Assembly: GCA_913062925.1 (NCBI GenBank)
Contig: CAJXWJ010000022.1
Span: forward strand, 1 to 50,069
Origin: an uncultured Pseudorhodobacter sp.
Lineage (GTDB): Bacteria; Pseudomonadota; Alphaproteobacteria; Rhodobacterales; Rhodobacteraceae
Direction of reading: 5' to 3'
DNA: 50,069 nt
Positions 33,718 to 41,417 of the stretch are shown here, one piece after another. The notes under the pieces were generated by a model that saw only the letters and a list, made by a program, of their open reading frames with translations, was not told the DNA's origin and made no database searches. Position 1 is the stretch's first letter. Every line of letters starts with the position of its first letter. Made by a program: the position numbers and the translations under genes.

Positions 33718-35649
33718 ATGAAACACCACATCAAATCCGCGCAGGCTTTGGCCCGCGCAGAGGATCATACGGTCCATTGGCTGAAATTTGGCCTGCGCGC
33801 GGCGCTGTCTGTGCTGGTCTCGCTTGGCTTTATCTGGCTCCTGCTGCAACGGCTGAACCACATCGATCTGGCAGAGCTTCTTGCAGGATTTGAACGACTT
33901 AGCCCCGAAAGCTGGCTGGGGGCACTGGCGCTTACGGTGGTAAGCTTTACCGCCATTGGTCATTATGACGCGGCGCTGCACCAGCATCTGGGCAGCGCGG
34001 TTGCTCCGGCTGTTGCGCGCCGCGCGGGCATCTGTGCGATTGCGGTGTCGCAAACGCTGGGCCTCGGGCTGCTGACCGGATCGATTCTGCGCTGGCGGCT
34101 GTTGCCAGGCACCTCGCTTTGGCAGGCCACACGATTAACCGCGCTGGTAGCTTTGTCGTTTCTGGCGGGCTGGGGCTTTGTCACCGCGCTGACGCTGTGC
34201 CTTTTGCCCGATGCGCCGTTCCGACTGCCTGCGAGTTTGGCCTTGGGGCTGCTTTGTCTTACTGGCGCGGTTGCGCTCGCCCCGCCGGTCTGGGCCAAGG
34301 CGCTGCCGAATGGCTTTACCCTTGCCAAACTGGGGGGGCTGACGGCGATTGACACATTTGCGGCGGCGGCGGCACTGTGGATGCTGTGCCCGCCCGAGAT
34401 GGCGCTGCCCTTTGCAACCCTGCTGCCTGCCTTTTTGCTGGCCTTTGGCGCGGGTTTGATCTCGGGCGCACCAGGCGGTGTCGGCCCTTTCGAAATGGCG
34501 CTGCTGGCGCTTTTGCCCAGCCAGCCCGAAGCCGCCCTTTTGACGGCGGTTCTGGCATGGCGAGCCTGCTATTACGCGCTGCCCGCGCTTTTGGGCGCGG
34601 CGGCTGCGCTTCACGGCAGCAAACCCTGCACCGAGGCGCCCGCTGCAACTGCTTGGCAGCTTTTGCGCTTGGCCAAACGCGCCGAATCCGGCTTGGCGCT
34701 GCAAGGCGAGCATCAGCTGATCGCAGCCCCCCCACAGGCGGCGTTGTTGGTCGCACGCACGCGACATTTTGTCGTGGGTCTGTTTGATCCAATTGCCGCG
34801 CGCGCGCCCGCAGAGCTGGCTGCAAGCTTAAGGCATCTCCAAAAAACTGCCCGCGCCGCCAATTGCAGCATGGCCTTTTACAAAGCCAGCGCCAGAACCG
34901 CCGTCACGGCGCGCGCCGCAGGGCAAGCCTGCCTGCGCATCGCGCAAGAGGCGGTTATCGAGCCCGCGCGCTATCAACTGGACAGCCCCCGCCGCGCCGG
35001 TCTGCGTCGCAAGCTGCGCCGCGCCTCCCAAGCCGGTCTGCACATCAGCCAACCCAGCGTGCAGCGCGACTGGGCGAAGCTACGCGCGCTGGCTGAAGAT
35101 TGGGCGAAACTGCATGGCGGCGAGCGCGGCTTTTCTATGGGACGGTTTTGCCCGCACTATTTGAACTACCAAAGGCTTTATATTGCTTGGCAAAACGCGG
35201 CACCGATTGCCTTTGTCAGCTTTCACATCGGTAAAAACGAATGGACGCTGGATCTGATGCGCCATGGCGCGGCGCTGCCCGATGGCTGCATGCATCTGCT
35301 GATCCAGACTGCGATCGAAGATGCCGCCCGGCTGGGGGTGGCGCGGCTGTCACTGGCAGCAGTGCCGGAATGCCGGCTGAAAAATCGGCTGCTGAACCGC
35401 CTCTTGGGGCGGATGACGGCGCAAACTCAGGGGCTTGTGCGGTTCAAATCCAGCTTTGCGCCGCGCTGGCAGCCGCTTTATCTGACCGCACCAAACCCCG
35501 CCGCTCTTTTGGCCGCCGCAGCCGAGATTGCCCAAGCCATCCACCACCCCGCCCCGCTGCGCCCACCAAACCCGCGCGCAATCGAACATGATCATGCAGA
35601 GTTTGAATTTGCCTCTGACGCCACGGCATGGCAGAGACAAAAGGAATGA
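33718..35649 (+). CDS. MprF-like phosphatidylglycerol aminoacyltransferase (LpiA type)
   Basis: This 643-residue protein joins an N-terminal integral membrane flippase-like domain (about 25-310, several hydrophobic helices, with ISGAPGGVGPFEMALLAL as the signature loop) to a C-terminal GNAT-like DUF2156 domain (about 330-600). In MprF/LpiA the C-terminal domain transfers Lys or Ala from aminoacyl-tRNA to phosphatidylglycerol and the membrane part flips the product. GFSMGRFCPHYLNYQRLYIAW is the expected catalytic-domain block. Such lipids protect against acid and cationic peptides. The amino acid used is not readable. Only 18 bases separate it from the homocysteine methyltransferase gene. Confidence 0.82.
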   Translation: MKHHIKSAQALARAEDHTVHWLKFGLRAALSVLVSLGFIWLLLQRLNHIDLAELLAGFERLSPESWLGALALTVVSFTAIGHYDAALHQHLGSAVAPAVARRAGICAIAVSQTLGLGLLTGSILRWRLLPGTSLWQATRLTALVALSFLAGWGFVTALTLCLLPDAPFRLPASLALGLLCLTGAVALAPPVWAKALPNGFTLAKLGGLTAIDTFAAAAALWMLCPPEMALPFATLLPAFLLAFGAGLISGAPGGVGPFEMALLALLPSQPEAALLTAVLAWRACYYALPALLGAAAALHGSKPCTEAPAATAWQLLRLAKRAESGLALQGEHQLIAAPPQAALLVARTRHFVVGLFDPIAARAPAELAASLRHLQKTARAANCSMAFYKASARTAVTARAAGQACLRIAQEAVIEPARYQLDSPRRAGLRRKLRRASQAGLHISQPSVQRDWAKLRALAEDWAKLHGGERGFSMGRFCPHYLNYQRLYIAWQNAAPIAFVSFHIGKNEWTLDLMRHGAALPDGCMHLLIQTAIEDAARLGVARLSLAAVPECRLKNRLLNRLLGRMTAQTQGLVRFKSSFAPRWQPLYLTAPNPAALLAAAAEIAQAIHHPAPLRPPNPRAIEHDHAEFEFASDATAWQRQKE

Positions 35650-35667
35650 AGTCTGACGAGGTATTCC

Positions 35668-36678
35668 ATGGACGCGCTTTCAAATCTGCTTGCAACCCGT
35701 GATTGGCTGATGGCCGATGGCGCGACGGGCACCAATCTGTTCAACATGGGCCTCTCGGCGGGCGAGCCACCAGAGTTCTGGAACAGCGACAAGCCCGACA
35801 ATATCCGCCAGCTTTACCGCGCGGCCGTCGAGGCGGGGTCGGATATTTTTCTGACCAATACCTTTGGCGGCAACGCCAGCCGGCTGAAACTGCACGGGGC
35901 GCAGGGCCGCGTGCGCGAGTTGAACCGTCTTGGTGCCGCACTTGGCCGCGAGATTGCCGATGCCTCGGGGCGCAAGATTGTGGTTGCAGGCTCGATCGGG
36001 CCGACGGGTGAGATTTTCGAGCCGATGGGCACACTGACCCATGCCGCTGCGGTCGAGATGTTTCACGAACAGGCCGAAGGGCTGAAAGAGGGCGGCGCGG
36101 ATGTGCTTTGGGTCGAGACCATCTCGGCGCCCGAAGAATATGCCGCGGCGGCAGAGGCCGCAGCGCTGGCGGGCATGCCTTGGTGCGGCACGATGAGCTT
36201 TGACACCGCAGGGCGCACCATGATGGGCACCACTTCGGCTGCGATGGCTGCAATGGTGGATGCGCTGGCAAACCCGCCGCTGGCCTTTGGCGCAAATTGC
36301 GGCGTAGGTGCCTCGGATCTGCTGCGCACGGTGCTGGGCTTTGCTGCTGCGGGGTCAGCGCGGCCGCTGATTGCCAAGGGCAACGCCGGCATTCCGAAAT
36401 ATCACGACGGCCATATCCATTATGACGGCACCCCCGAGTTGATGGCCGAATATGCGGTTTTGGCACGCGATGCCGGGGTGAAAATCATCGGCGGCTGCTG
36501 CGGCACCATGCCAGAGCATCTGAAGGCGATGCGGGCCGCACTGGAAAGCCGCCCCAAGGGCCCGACACCGTCTTTGGAAGATATTGCCGCCAAAATGGGC
36601 GGATTTTCATCGGCCTCGGATGGCACCGGCGACACCTCGGGCGACCCCAAGCGCGAAAGACGCGGGCGGCGCGGCTAA
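35668..36678 (+). CDS. Homocysteine S-methyltransferase (betaine--homocysteine type, split MetH catalytic chain)
   Basis: This 336-residue, TIM-barrel enzyme methylates homocysteine to methionine. The zinc site GGCCGT lies near residue 275 and the third cysteine is in GANCGVG near 210. DGATGTNLFNMGL and TNTFGGN are typical homocysteine-binding blocks. It resembles betaine--homocysteine methyltransferase. But a separate corrinoid protein and a DUF1638 gene lie about 1.3-2.3 kb downstream, so it may instead be the homocysteine chain of a split cobalamin-dependent methionine synthase, as known for other Rhodobacterales such as Phaeobacter. GAGG sits seven bases before the ATG. Confidence 0.83.
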   Translation: MDALSNLLATRDWLMADGATGTNLFNMGLSAGEPPEFWNSDKPDNIRQLYRAAVEAGSDIFLTNTFGGNASRLKLHGAQGRVRELNRLGAALGREIADASGRKIVVAGSIGPTGEIFEPMGTLTHAAAVEMFHEQAEGLKEGGADVLWVETISAPEEYAAAAEAAALAGMPWCGTMSFDTAGRTMMGTTSAAMAAMVDALANPPLAFGANCGVGASDLLRTVLGFAAAGSARPLIAKGNAGIPKYHDGHIHYDGTPELMAEYAVLARDAGVKIIGGCCGTMPEHLKAMRAALESRPKGPTPSLEDIAAKMGGFSSASDGTGDTSGDPKRERRGRRG

Positions 36679-36691
36679 ATCACAGGGAAGA

Positions 36692-36765
36692 GGGGGCGCT
36701 GCCCCCAAGCGGCGCTTGCCAAGGCAAGAGCCGCTTCCCCCGGGATATTTGTGCCAAGATGAAAG
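36692..36765. repeat. Intergenic repeat with two hairpins, related to 7729-7882
   Basis: GGGGGC-GCT-GCCCCC (36692-36706) is followed by a longer stem (AAGCGGC...GCCGCTT, with inner TTGCC/GGCAA, 36707-36736). The tail GGGATATTT...AAGATGAA (36742-36762) matches the module at 7861-7882. It lies between two convergent genes and touches the radical SAM stop codon, so it may end transcription from both sides. Confidence 0.7.
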
Positions 36766-36766
36766 C

Positions 36767-37852
36767 CTAGAACAGGGTGAGCTGATCGCCTGCGCGTGGT
36801 GGTGGCGCAAAGAGGTCGCAGCGCAGCGGCGGCAGTTTGACCGCAAGGCCGAGCCTGTCGATCGCGATATTGAAGCGGCGAGCCAAGAGATCGGCCCAGA
36901 GCCCGTGACCGCGCATGCGGGTGCCAAAGCTGGGGTCATAGTCTTGGCCGCCCTGCATCTCGCGCAGGCGCGCCATCACCTTAGTGGCGCGGTCGGGGGC
37001 GTGTTGGGCAAGCCAGTCTTGAAACAAAGGCGAGACCTCGCGCGGCAGGCGCAGCGGGATATAACTTGCGGCCGAGGCGCCGGCACTTTTTGCGGCGGCG
37101 AGCAGGTTTTCGACTTCGTGATCGGTCAGGCCCGGGATCACCGGCGCGATCATCACGCGCACCGGAATGCCGGCCTGCGCCAGCCGTTCGATACTCTGCA
37201 AGCGGCGGGCCGGCGCAGGCGCGCGCGGCTCCATCCGGCGCGAGAGGTCAGGGTCGAGGGTGGTGAGCGAGATGCCGACGCGCAAAAGGCCTTGGGCGGC
37301 AAGATCGGCGAGGAGATCGAGATCGGCCTCGATCAGCGCGCCTTTGGTGGTGATGGCAACGGGATGGCGGAAGGCGTGCAGCACGCAGAGAAGCTCGCGC
37401 ATCACGCCATATTGCGCCTCGATCGGTTGGTAGGGGTCGGTATTGGTGCCAAGCGCCATCACCGCGACGCGGTAGCTTTTGGCGCGCAGCTCGTGCTCTA
37501 GCACCGCGCCAAGGCCCGGGCGGGCGATTAGCCGGGTTTCGAAATCCAACCCCGGCGAGAGGTTCAGATAGGCATGGCTGGGGCGGGCATAGCAATAGAT
37601 GCAGCCATGTTCACAGCCACGATAGGGGTTTATTGCGCGGTCAAACGGCAAATCAGGCGAGCGATTGTAGCTGATGGCCGAGCGCGCCACCTCGACCCGC
37701 GTTTGCGTGCGCAGCATCTGCGGATCGGGCGGATGCCAACCATCGGCGATGGCGTTGCGGGTCTGGCCTTCGAACCGGCCCATGGCGTTTTCCAGCGCGC
37801 CACGGCCGCGCGTCTGAAGCCCCAAAGGCAGGGTGGTTTTCAGATCATCCAT
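36767..37852 (-). CDS. PA0069-family radical SAM protein
   Basis: This 361-residue protein holds the 4Fe-4S cluster motif CEHGCIYCY (Cys80, Cys84, Cys87) and a radical SAM barrel with VAITTKGALIEAD and VRVMIAPVIPGLTD. It belongs to the SplB-related PA0069 group. Spore photoproduct lyases repair thymine dimers, but the substrate of the PA0069 group is unknown. It is convergent with the homocysteine methyltransferase gene and divergent from the corrinoid gene. The stop codon adjoins the intergenic repeat. Confidence 0.86.
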   Translation of the reverse strand: MDDLKTTLPLGLQTRGRGALENAMGRFEGQTRNAIADGWHPPDPQMLRTQTRVEVARSAISYNRSPDLPFDRAINPYRGCEHGCIYCYARPSHAYLNLSPGLDFETRLIARPGLGAVLEHELRAKSYRVAVMALGTNTDPYQPIEAQYGVMRELLCVLHAFRHPVAITTKGALIEADLDLLADLAAQGLLRVGISLTTLDPDLSRRMEPRAPAPARRLQSIERLAQAGIPVRVMIAPVIPGLTDHEVENLLAAAKSAGASAASYIPLRLPREVSPLFQDWLAQHAPDRATKVMARLREMQGGQDYDPSFGTRMRGHGLWADLLARRFNIAIDRLGLAVKLPPLRCDLFAPPPRAGDQLTLF

Positions 37853-38004
37853 CAGTCAAAATTAGAACAAAGCAGCAACGAATCCAAGCGATTTCTTTAA
37901 TGCGACCTCTTGAAGTCGGCTTTCACTTGGCGCATGTCGCAAATCGAAAAGTGTCTAACGGGCTTTGGCCTCATCACCCTAGTAACTGCCCAAGGAGTTC
38001 CAAG

Positions 38005-38700
38005 ATGGCCGACGACGAAATCATCCTGTCCGAGCTTTCGGATGACGAACTCGTGCTGCAAATGCACGATGACCTTTATGACGGCCTGAAGGAAGAGATT
38101 GAGGATGCCGTAAACATCCTGATCGAACGCGGCTGGGCCCCCTATGATGTGCTGACCAAGGCTTTGGTCGCCGGCATGACCATCGTGGGTGCTGACTTCC
38201 GCGATGGCATCTTGTTCGTGCCAGAGGTGCTTTTGGCCGCCAATGCGATGAAGGGTGGCATGTTCATCCTGAAGCCGCTTTTGGTTGCGACCGGCGCGCC
38301 GCGCATGGGCAAAATGGTGATCGGCACCGTCAAGGGCGACATCCATGACATCGGCAAGAACCTTGTCGGCATGATGATGGAAGGCGCGGGCTTTGAGGTG
38401 CGCGATCTTGGCATCAACAATTCGGTCGAGAAGTATCTGGAAGCGCTGGAAGCAGAGCAGCCTGATATCCTTGGCATGTCGGCTTTGTTGACCACCACCA
38501 TGCCCTATATGAAGGTCGTGATCGACACGATGAAGGAAAAAGGTCTGCGCGATGACTATATCGTGCTGGTCGGCGGCGCACCGCTGAACGAAGAGTTCAG
38601 CAAGGCCATCGGCGCTGACGCCTATTGCCGTGACGCAGCCGTTGCTGTCGAAACCGCCAAAGCTTTGGTGTTGCGCAAGCACAATCAAGCCAACGCCTAA
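38005..38700 (+). CDS. Corrinoid (cobalamin-binding) methyltransferase protein
   Basis: This 231-residue protein has an N-terminal helical cap (about 10-90) and a C-terminal Rossmann-like B12 domain. The lower cobalt ligand is in GDIHDIGKN (His114, of the DxHxxG motif), followed by the SALLTTTM and GGAPL elements that hold the nucleotide tail. Such chains shuttle a methyl group between a pterin or betaine methyltransferase and an acceptor. With the nearby homocysteine methyltransferase and DUF1638 it fits a split methionine synthase locus. AAGGAG lies before the ATG at 38005; a strong terminator follows. Confidence 0.9.
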   Translation: MADDEIILSELSDDELVLQMHDDLYDGLKEEIEDAVNILIERGWAPYDVLTKALVAGMTIVGADFRDGILFVPEVLLAANAMKGGMFILKPLLVATGAPRMGKMVIGTVKGDIHDIGKNLVGMMMEGAGFEVRDLGINNSVEKYLEALEAEQPDILGMSALLTTTMPYMKVVIDTMKEKGLRDDYIVLVGGAPLNEEFSKAIGADAYCRDAAVAVETAKALVLRKHNQANA

Positions 38701-38726
38701 ATCCGATCACTTTCGTGCAATGAATC

Positions 38727-38754
38727 GCCTCGGGCCCTTGTCCCGAGGCTTTTT
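38727..38754 (+). terminator. Rho-independent terminator after the corrinoid gene
   Basis: GCCTCGGG (38727-38734) pairs with CCCGAGGC (38742-38749), followed by five T residues. Confidence 0.92.
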
Positions 38755-38788
38755 CATAGCCACGTTAGCAGGGAGATCGGAGGACGTC

Positions 38789-38944
38789 ATGCCATTGCCA
38801 ACTTTCCTATTCCTGATTCTGACAGTGCTTCTTGCCGCGGGGCTAAGCATCACCTTGGTGCATATGACTGGGGCTTCGATGGTCTGGCTGGGCCTGCTGG
38901 CGTTGTTTGCCGCTTGGGGTGTGCGCGGGCTGAAATGGCTTTAG
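38789..38944 (+). CDS. Small hydrophobic membrane protein (51 aa), unknown function
   Basis: The protein has two hydrophobic stretches (residues about 3-22 and 27-44) with a short turn between, ending RGLKWL. A good ribosome-binding site (GGAGG, five bases before the ATG) supports translation. Its last ten bases overlap the start of the DUF1638 gene, which suggests coupling. I recognise no family. It is too short for a firm assignment. Confidence 0.6.
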   Translation: MPLPTFLFLILTVLLAAGLSITLVHMTGASMVWLGLLALFAAWGVRGLKWL

Positions 38945-39582
38945 CGCTGGACGACGGCACGCTGACCGAGGTTGGCTTGCCGCCAAGTCATCAAGGCCGG
39001 ATCTTGCTGATCGCTTGCGGGGCCTTGGCGCATGAGGTGCTGGCGCTGAAACGGCAGAACGGCTGGGATCACATGGATCTGCAATGCCTGCCCGCCAATC
39101 TGCACCTTTACCCCGAGAAGATCACCGAAGCGGTCGCCGCAGCCGTGGCGCAATACCGCAGAGCCTATCAAAGCCTGTTTGTGCTTTACGCCGATTGCGG
39201 CACCGGCGGGCTTTTGCAGGCCAAGTGCCAAGAGCTTGGCGTCGAGATGATCGCGGGCCCGCATTGCTATTCGTTTTTCGAAGGCAACGCGGTTTTCGCC
39301 GAAAAGGCCGAGACCGAATTTACCGCATTTTATCTGACCGATTTTCTGGTGCGCCAGTTTGATGCCTTTGTCTGGCGCCCGATGGGTTTGGATCGCCATC
39401 CGCAGTTGCGCGACATGTATTTTGGCAATTACACCAAGCTGGTCTATCAGGCGCAGACCGACGATCCCGCGCTGGACCTGAAGGCCGAAGACTGCGCCAG
39501 ACGGCTTGGCCTGGCTTACGAGCGCCGCTTTACCGGCTATGGTGATCTTGCCACGACCATGGCTGCGGTCGCAAAAGGCTAA
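38935..39582 (+). CDS. DUF1638 domain protein
   Basis: This 215-residue cytosolic protein has the DUF1638 pattern: LLIACGALAHEVLAL, LPANLHLYPEKI, LYADCGTGG and GPHCYSFFEG, with conserved Cys and His residues that could bind a metal. DUF1638 genes often sit with corrinoid methyltransferase genes, as here, so a role in corrinoid or methyl-group chemistry is a fair guess. The ATG at 38935 overlaps the upstream small membrane gene; a TTG at 38914 is also in frame. Confidence 0.8.
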   Translation: MALALDDGTLTEVGLPPSHQGRILLIACGALAHEVLALKRQNGWDHMDLQCLPANLHLYPEKITEAVAAAVAQYRRAYQSLFVLYADCGTGGLLQAKCQELGVEMIAGPHCYSFFEGNAVFAEKAETEFTAFYLTDFLVRQFDAFVWRPMGLDRHPQLRDMYFGNYTKLVYQAQTDDPALDLKAEDCARRLGLAYERRFTGYGDLATTMAAVAKG

Positions 39583-39654
39583 GGCGCAGAGAAAGCTTGC
39601 CCAAAGCCACCGCGCCCAATTGGCAAGCCCCCTGCAAAAGCCTATCTTTGCGCC

Positions 39655-41040
39655 ATGGCCGCTTTGAACCCGATCTTTGATGCACTTGCTGACCTGCGCA
39701 GCTTTCTGGGTGACCGGCTGTCGACGGCTGCGCCGATCTTGGCGCAACATGCGCAAAGCGAAACCCATATCACGGCGCGCGCGCCCGATGCGGTGGCCTT
39801 TCCAAACAGCACCGAAGAGGTGGCACGCATTGCCGCCGTTTGTGCCAGCCACGCCATGCCGATGGTGGGTTGGGGGGCAGGCAGCTCGCTTGAAGGCCAT
39901 GCTTTGGCGGTGCAGGGTGGGCTGACGGTTGATTTTCGGCTGATGAATCAGATCCTTGCCGTCTACCCCGAGGATATGTTGGTTGTGGTGCAACCCGGCA
40001 TCACGCGCGAAAGGTTGAACCTGGATCTGCGCGACACGGGCCTGTTCTTTCCCGTCGATCCCGGCGCAAATGCCAGCCTTGGCGGCATGGCCTCGACCAG
40101 GGCTTCGGGGACAACGACGGTGCGTTATGGCTCGATGCGCGACAATGTGCTGGGACTTGAGGTGGTGCTGGCAGGCGGGCGGGTAATCCGCACTGGCAGC
40201 TCGGCGCCGAAAACCGCTGCTGGCTATGATCTGACAGCACTGATGGTGGGATCAGAAGGCACTTTGGGACTGATCACCGAGCTGACGCTGCGCCTGCATG
40301 GCCAGCCCGAGGCGGTTTCCGCCGCGACCTGCGGCTTTGCCGACATCGCATCGGCGGTCGATTGCGTGATTGCCACCATTCAGACCGGCCTGCCGATGGC
40401 GCGGATCGAGTTTCTGGACGAAGCCAGCGTGCGCGCCTGCAACGCCTTTCACGCCACCGCCCTGCCCGAGCAGCCACAGCTTTTGGTCGAATTTCACGGC
40501 AGTCCCGCAAGCGTGCAGGAACAGGCCGAACGCTTTGGCGCGATTGCGCGCGAATTTGGCGGCAGCGCCTTTGCTTGGGCGCGTGCGGCGGAAGACCGCA
40601 ACCGGCTTTGGCGGATGCGCCATCAGGCATATCCAGCCATTCTGGCTATGCGTCCGGGGGCCACCGCCTATGTCACCGACGTCTGCGTGCCGATCTCGGC
40701 GCTGGCGCAAGCGGTGCTGGAAACCCAAGCCGATATCGCCGCCAGCGGCATCACCGGCCCGATCTTGGGCCATGTGGGCGATGGCAATTTTCACGCGATC
40801 CTTTTGGTGTCGCATGACAATCCTGCCGAACATCTTGCAGCCGAGCGTCTGTCCACCCGCATGGCCGAACGCGCGCTGCGTTTGGGTGGCACGGTGACGG
40901 GCGAGCATGGCATCGGCTTTGGCAAGCTGCATATGATGGCCGCCGAACATGGCGCGGCCTGGACGGTGATGGGCCAGATCAAACGCGCGCTTGATCCGCA
41001 TAACCTTATGAATCCTGGAAAGCTGGTACCCCAAAAATGA
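39655..41040 (+). CDS. FAD-linked oxidoreductase, D-lactate dehydrogenase/GlcD type
   Basis: This 461-residue flavoprotein has a PCMH-type FAD domain (about 40-215, with GAGSSLEGHAL, DPGANASLGGMASTRASGT and GSEGTLGLITE) and a C-terminal FAD-linked oxidase cap with VGDGNFHAILLV and GTVTGEHGIGFGK. These features match the LDHD/glycolate oxidase D family, which oxidises D-2-hydroxy acids, usually D-lactate, and gives electrons to the respiratory chain. No strong ribosome-binding site is seen. Its stop overlaps the next gene's start by four bases. Confidence 0.87.
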   Translation: MAALNPIFDALADLRSFLGDRLSTAAPILAQHAQSETHITARAPDAVAFPNSTEEVARIAAVCASHAMPMVGWGAGSSLEGHALAVQGGLTVDFRLMNQILAVYPEDMLVVVQPGITRERLNLDLRDTGLFFPVDPGANASLGGMASTRASGTTTVRYGSMRDNVLGLEVVLAGGRVIRTGSSAPKTAAGYDLTALMVGSEGTLGLITELTLRLHGQPEAVSAATCGFADIASAVDCVIATIQTGLPMARIEFLDEASVRACNAFHATALPEQPQLLVEFHGSPASVQEQAERFGAIAREFGGSAFAWARAAEDRNRLWRMRHQAYPAILAMRPGATAYVTDVCVPISALAQAVLETQADIAASGITGPILGHVGDGNFHAILLVSHDNPAEHLAAERLSTRMAERALRLGGTVTGEHGIGFGKLHMMAAEHGAAWTVMGQIKRALDPHNLMNPGKLVPQK

Positions 41041-41417
41041 CTCCCGAAGATTTCCCTCGGCTTTTCGCCGCCGCCTTTGCCGCGCGCGATGCCAGCCAAA
41101 TGGCCGCTTTCTTTCAACCCGACGCCACCTTTGGCAGCCTGACTGGCCTTTGGGTGGAAACCCCCGAAGAGATTTTGGCAGGATTCGAGGCCGAAATGAC
41201 CGGCGTCTTCAAATCCGCACGGCTGGTGACGGGTAAAGGCACGCTGCGCGATTTGTCGCCCGAGGCCACGCTGCTGCGGCAACGCTATACGGTTTCGGGC
41301 GCACAAGACGAACAGGGGGGCGAACTGCCGCGCTTTGCCGCCATGCTGGTTGCCGTGCTGGAAAATGGCCGCGATGGCTGGCAGGTGCAGGCGATGACCT
41401 TTATCGCCCTGCCCTGA
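41037..41417 (+). CDS. NTF2-like (SnoaL/DUF4440-type) small protein
   Basis: This 126-residue protein has the NTF2-like layout: helices with DFPRLFAAAFAARDASQMAAFFQPDATFG, then strands. Such folds bind or isomerise small hydrophobic ligands, or are accessory domains. No catalytic pair is obvious. It is translationally coupled to the FAD-linked dehydrogenase (ATGA) and ends directly at the recN stop, convergent. Confidence 0.7.
   Translation: MTPEDFPRLFAAAFAARDASQMAAFFQPDATFGSLTGLWVETPEEILAGFEAEMTGVFKSARLVTGKGTLRDLSPEATLLRQRYTVSGAQDEQGGELPRFAAMLVAVLENGRDGWQVQAMTFIALP

Noticed and set aside
37853-38004. A SAM, SAH or cobalamin riboswitch before the corrinoid gene
   Set aside because: I looked for the conserved cores and saw none. 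The 152 bases hold only short stems and a good ribosome-binding site.
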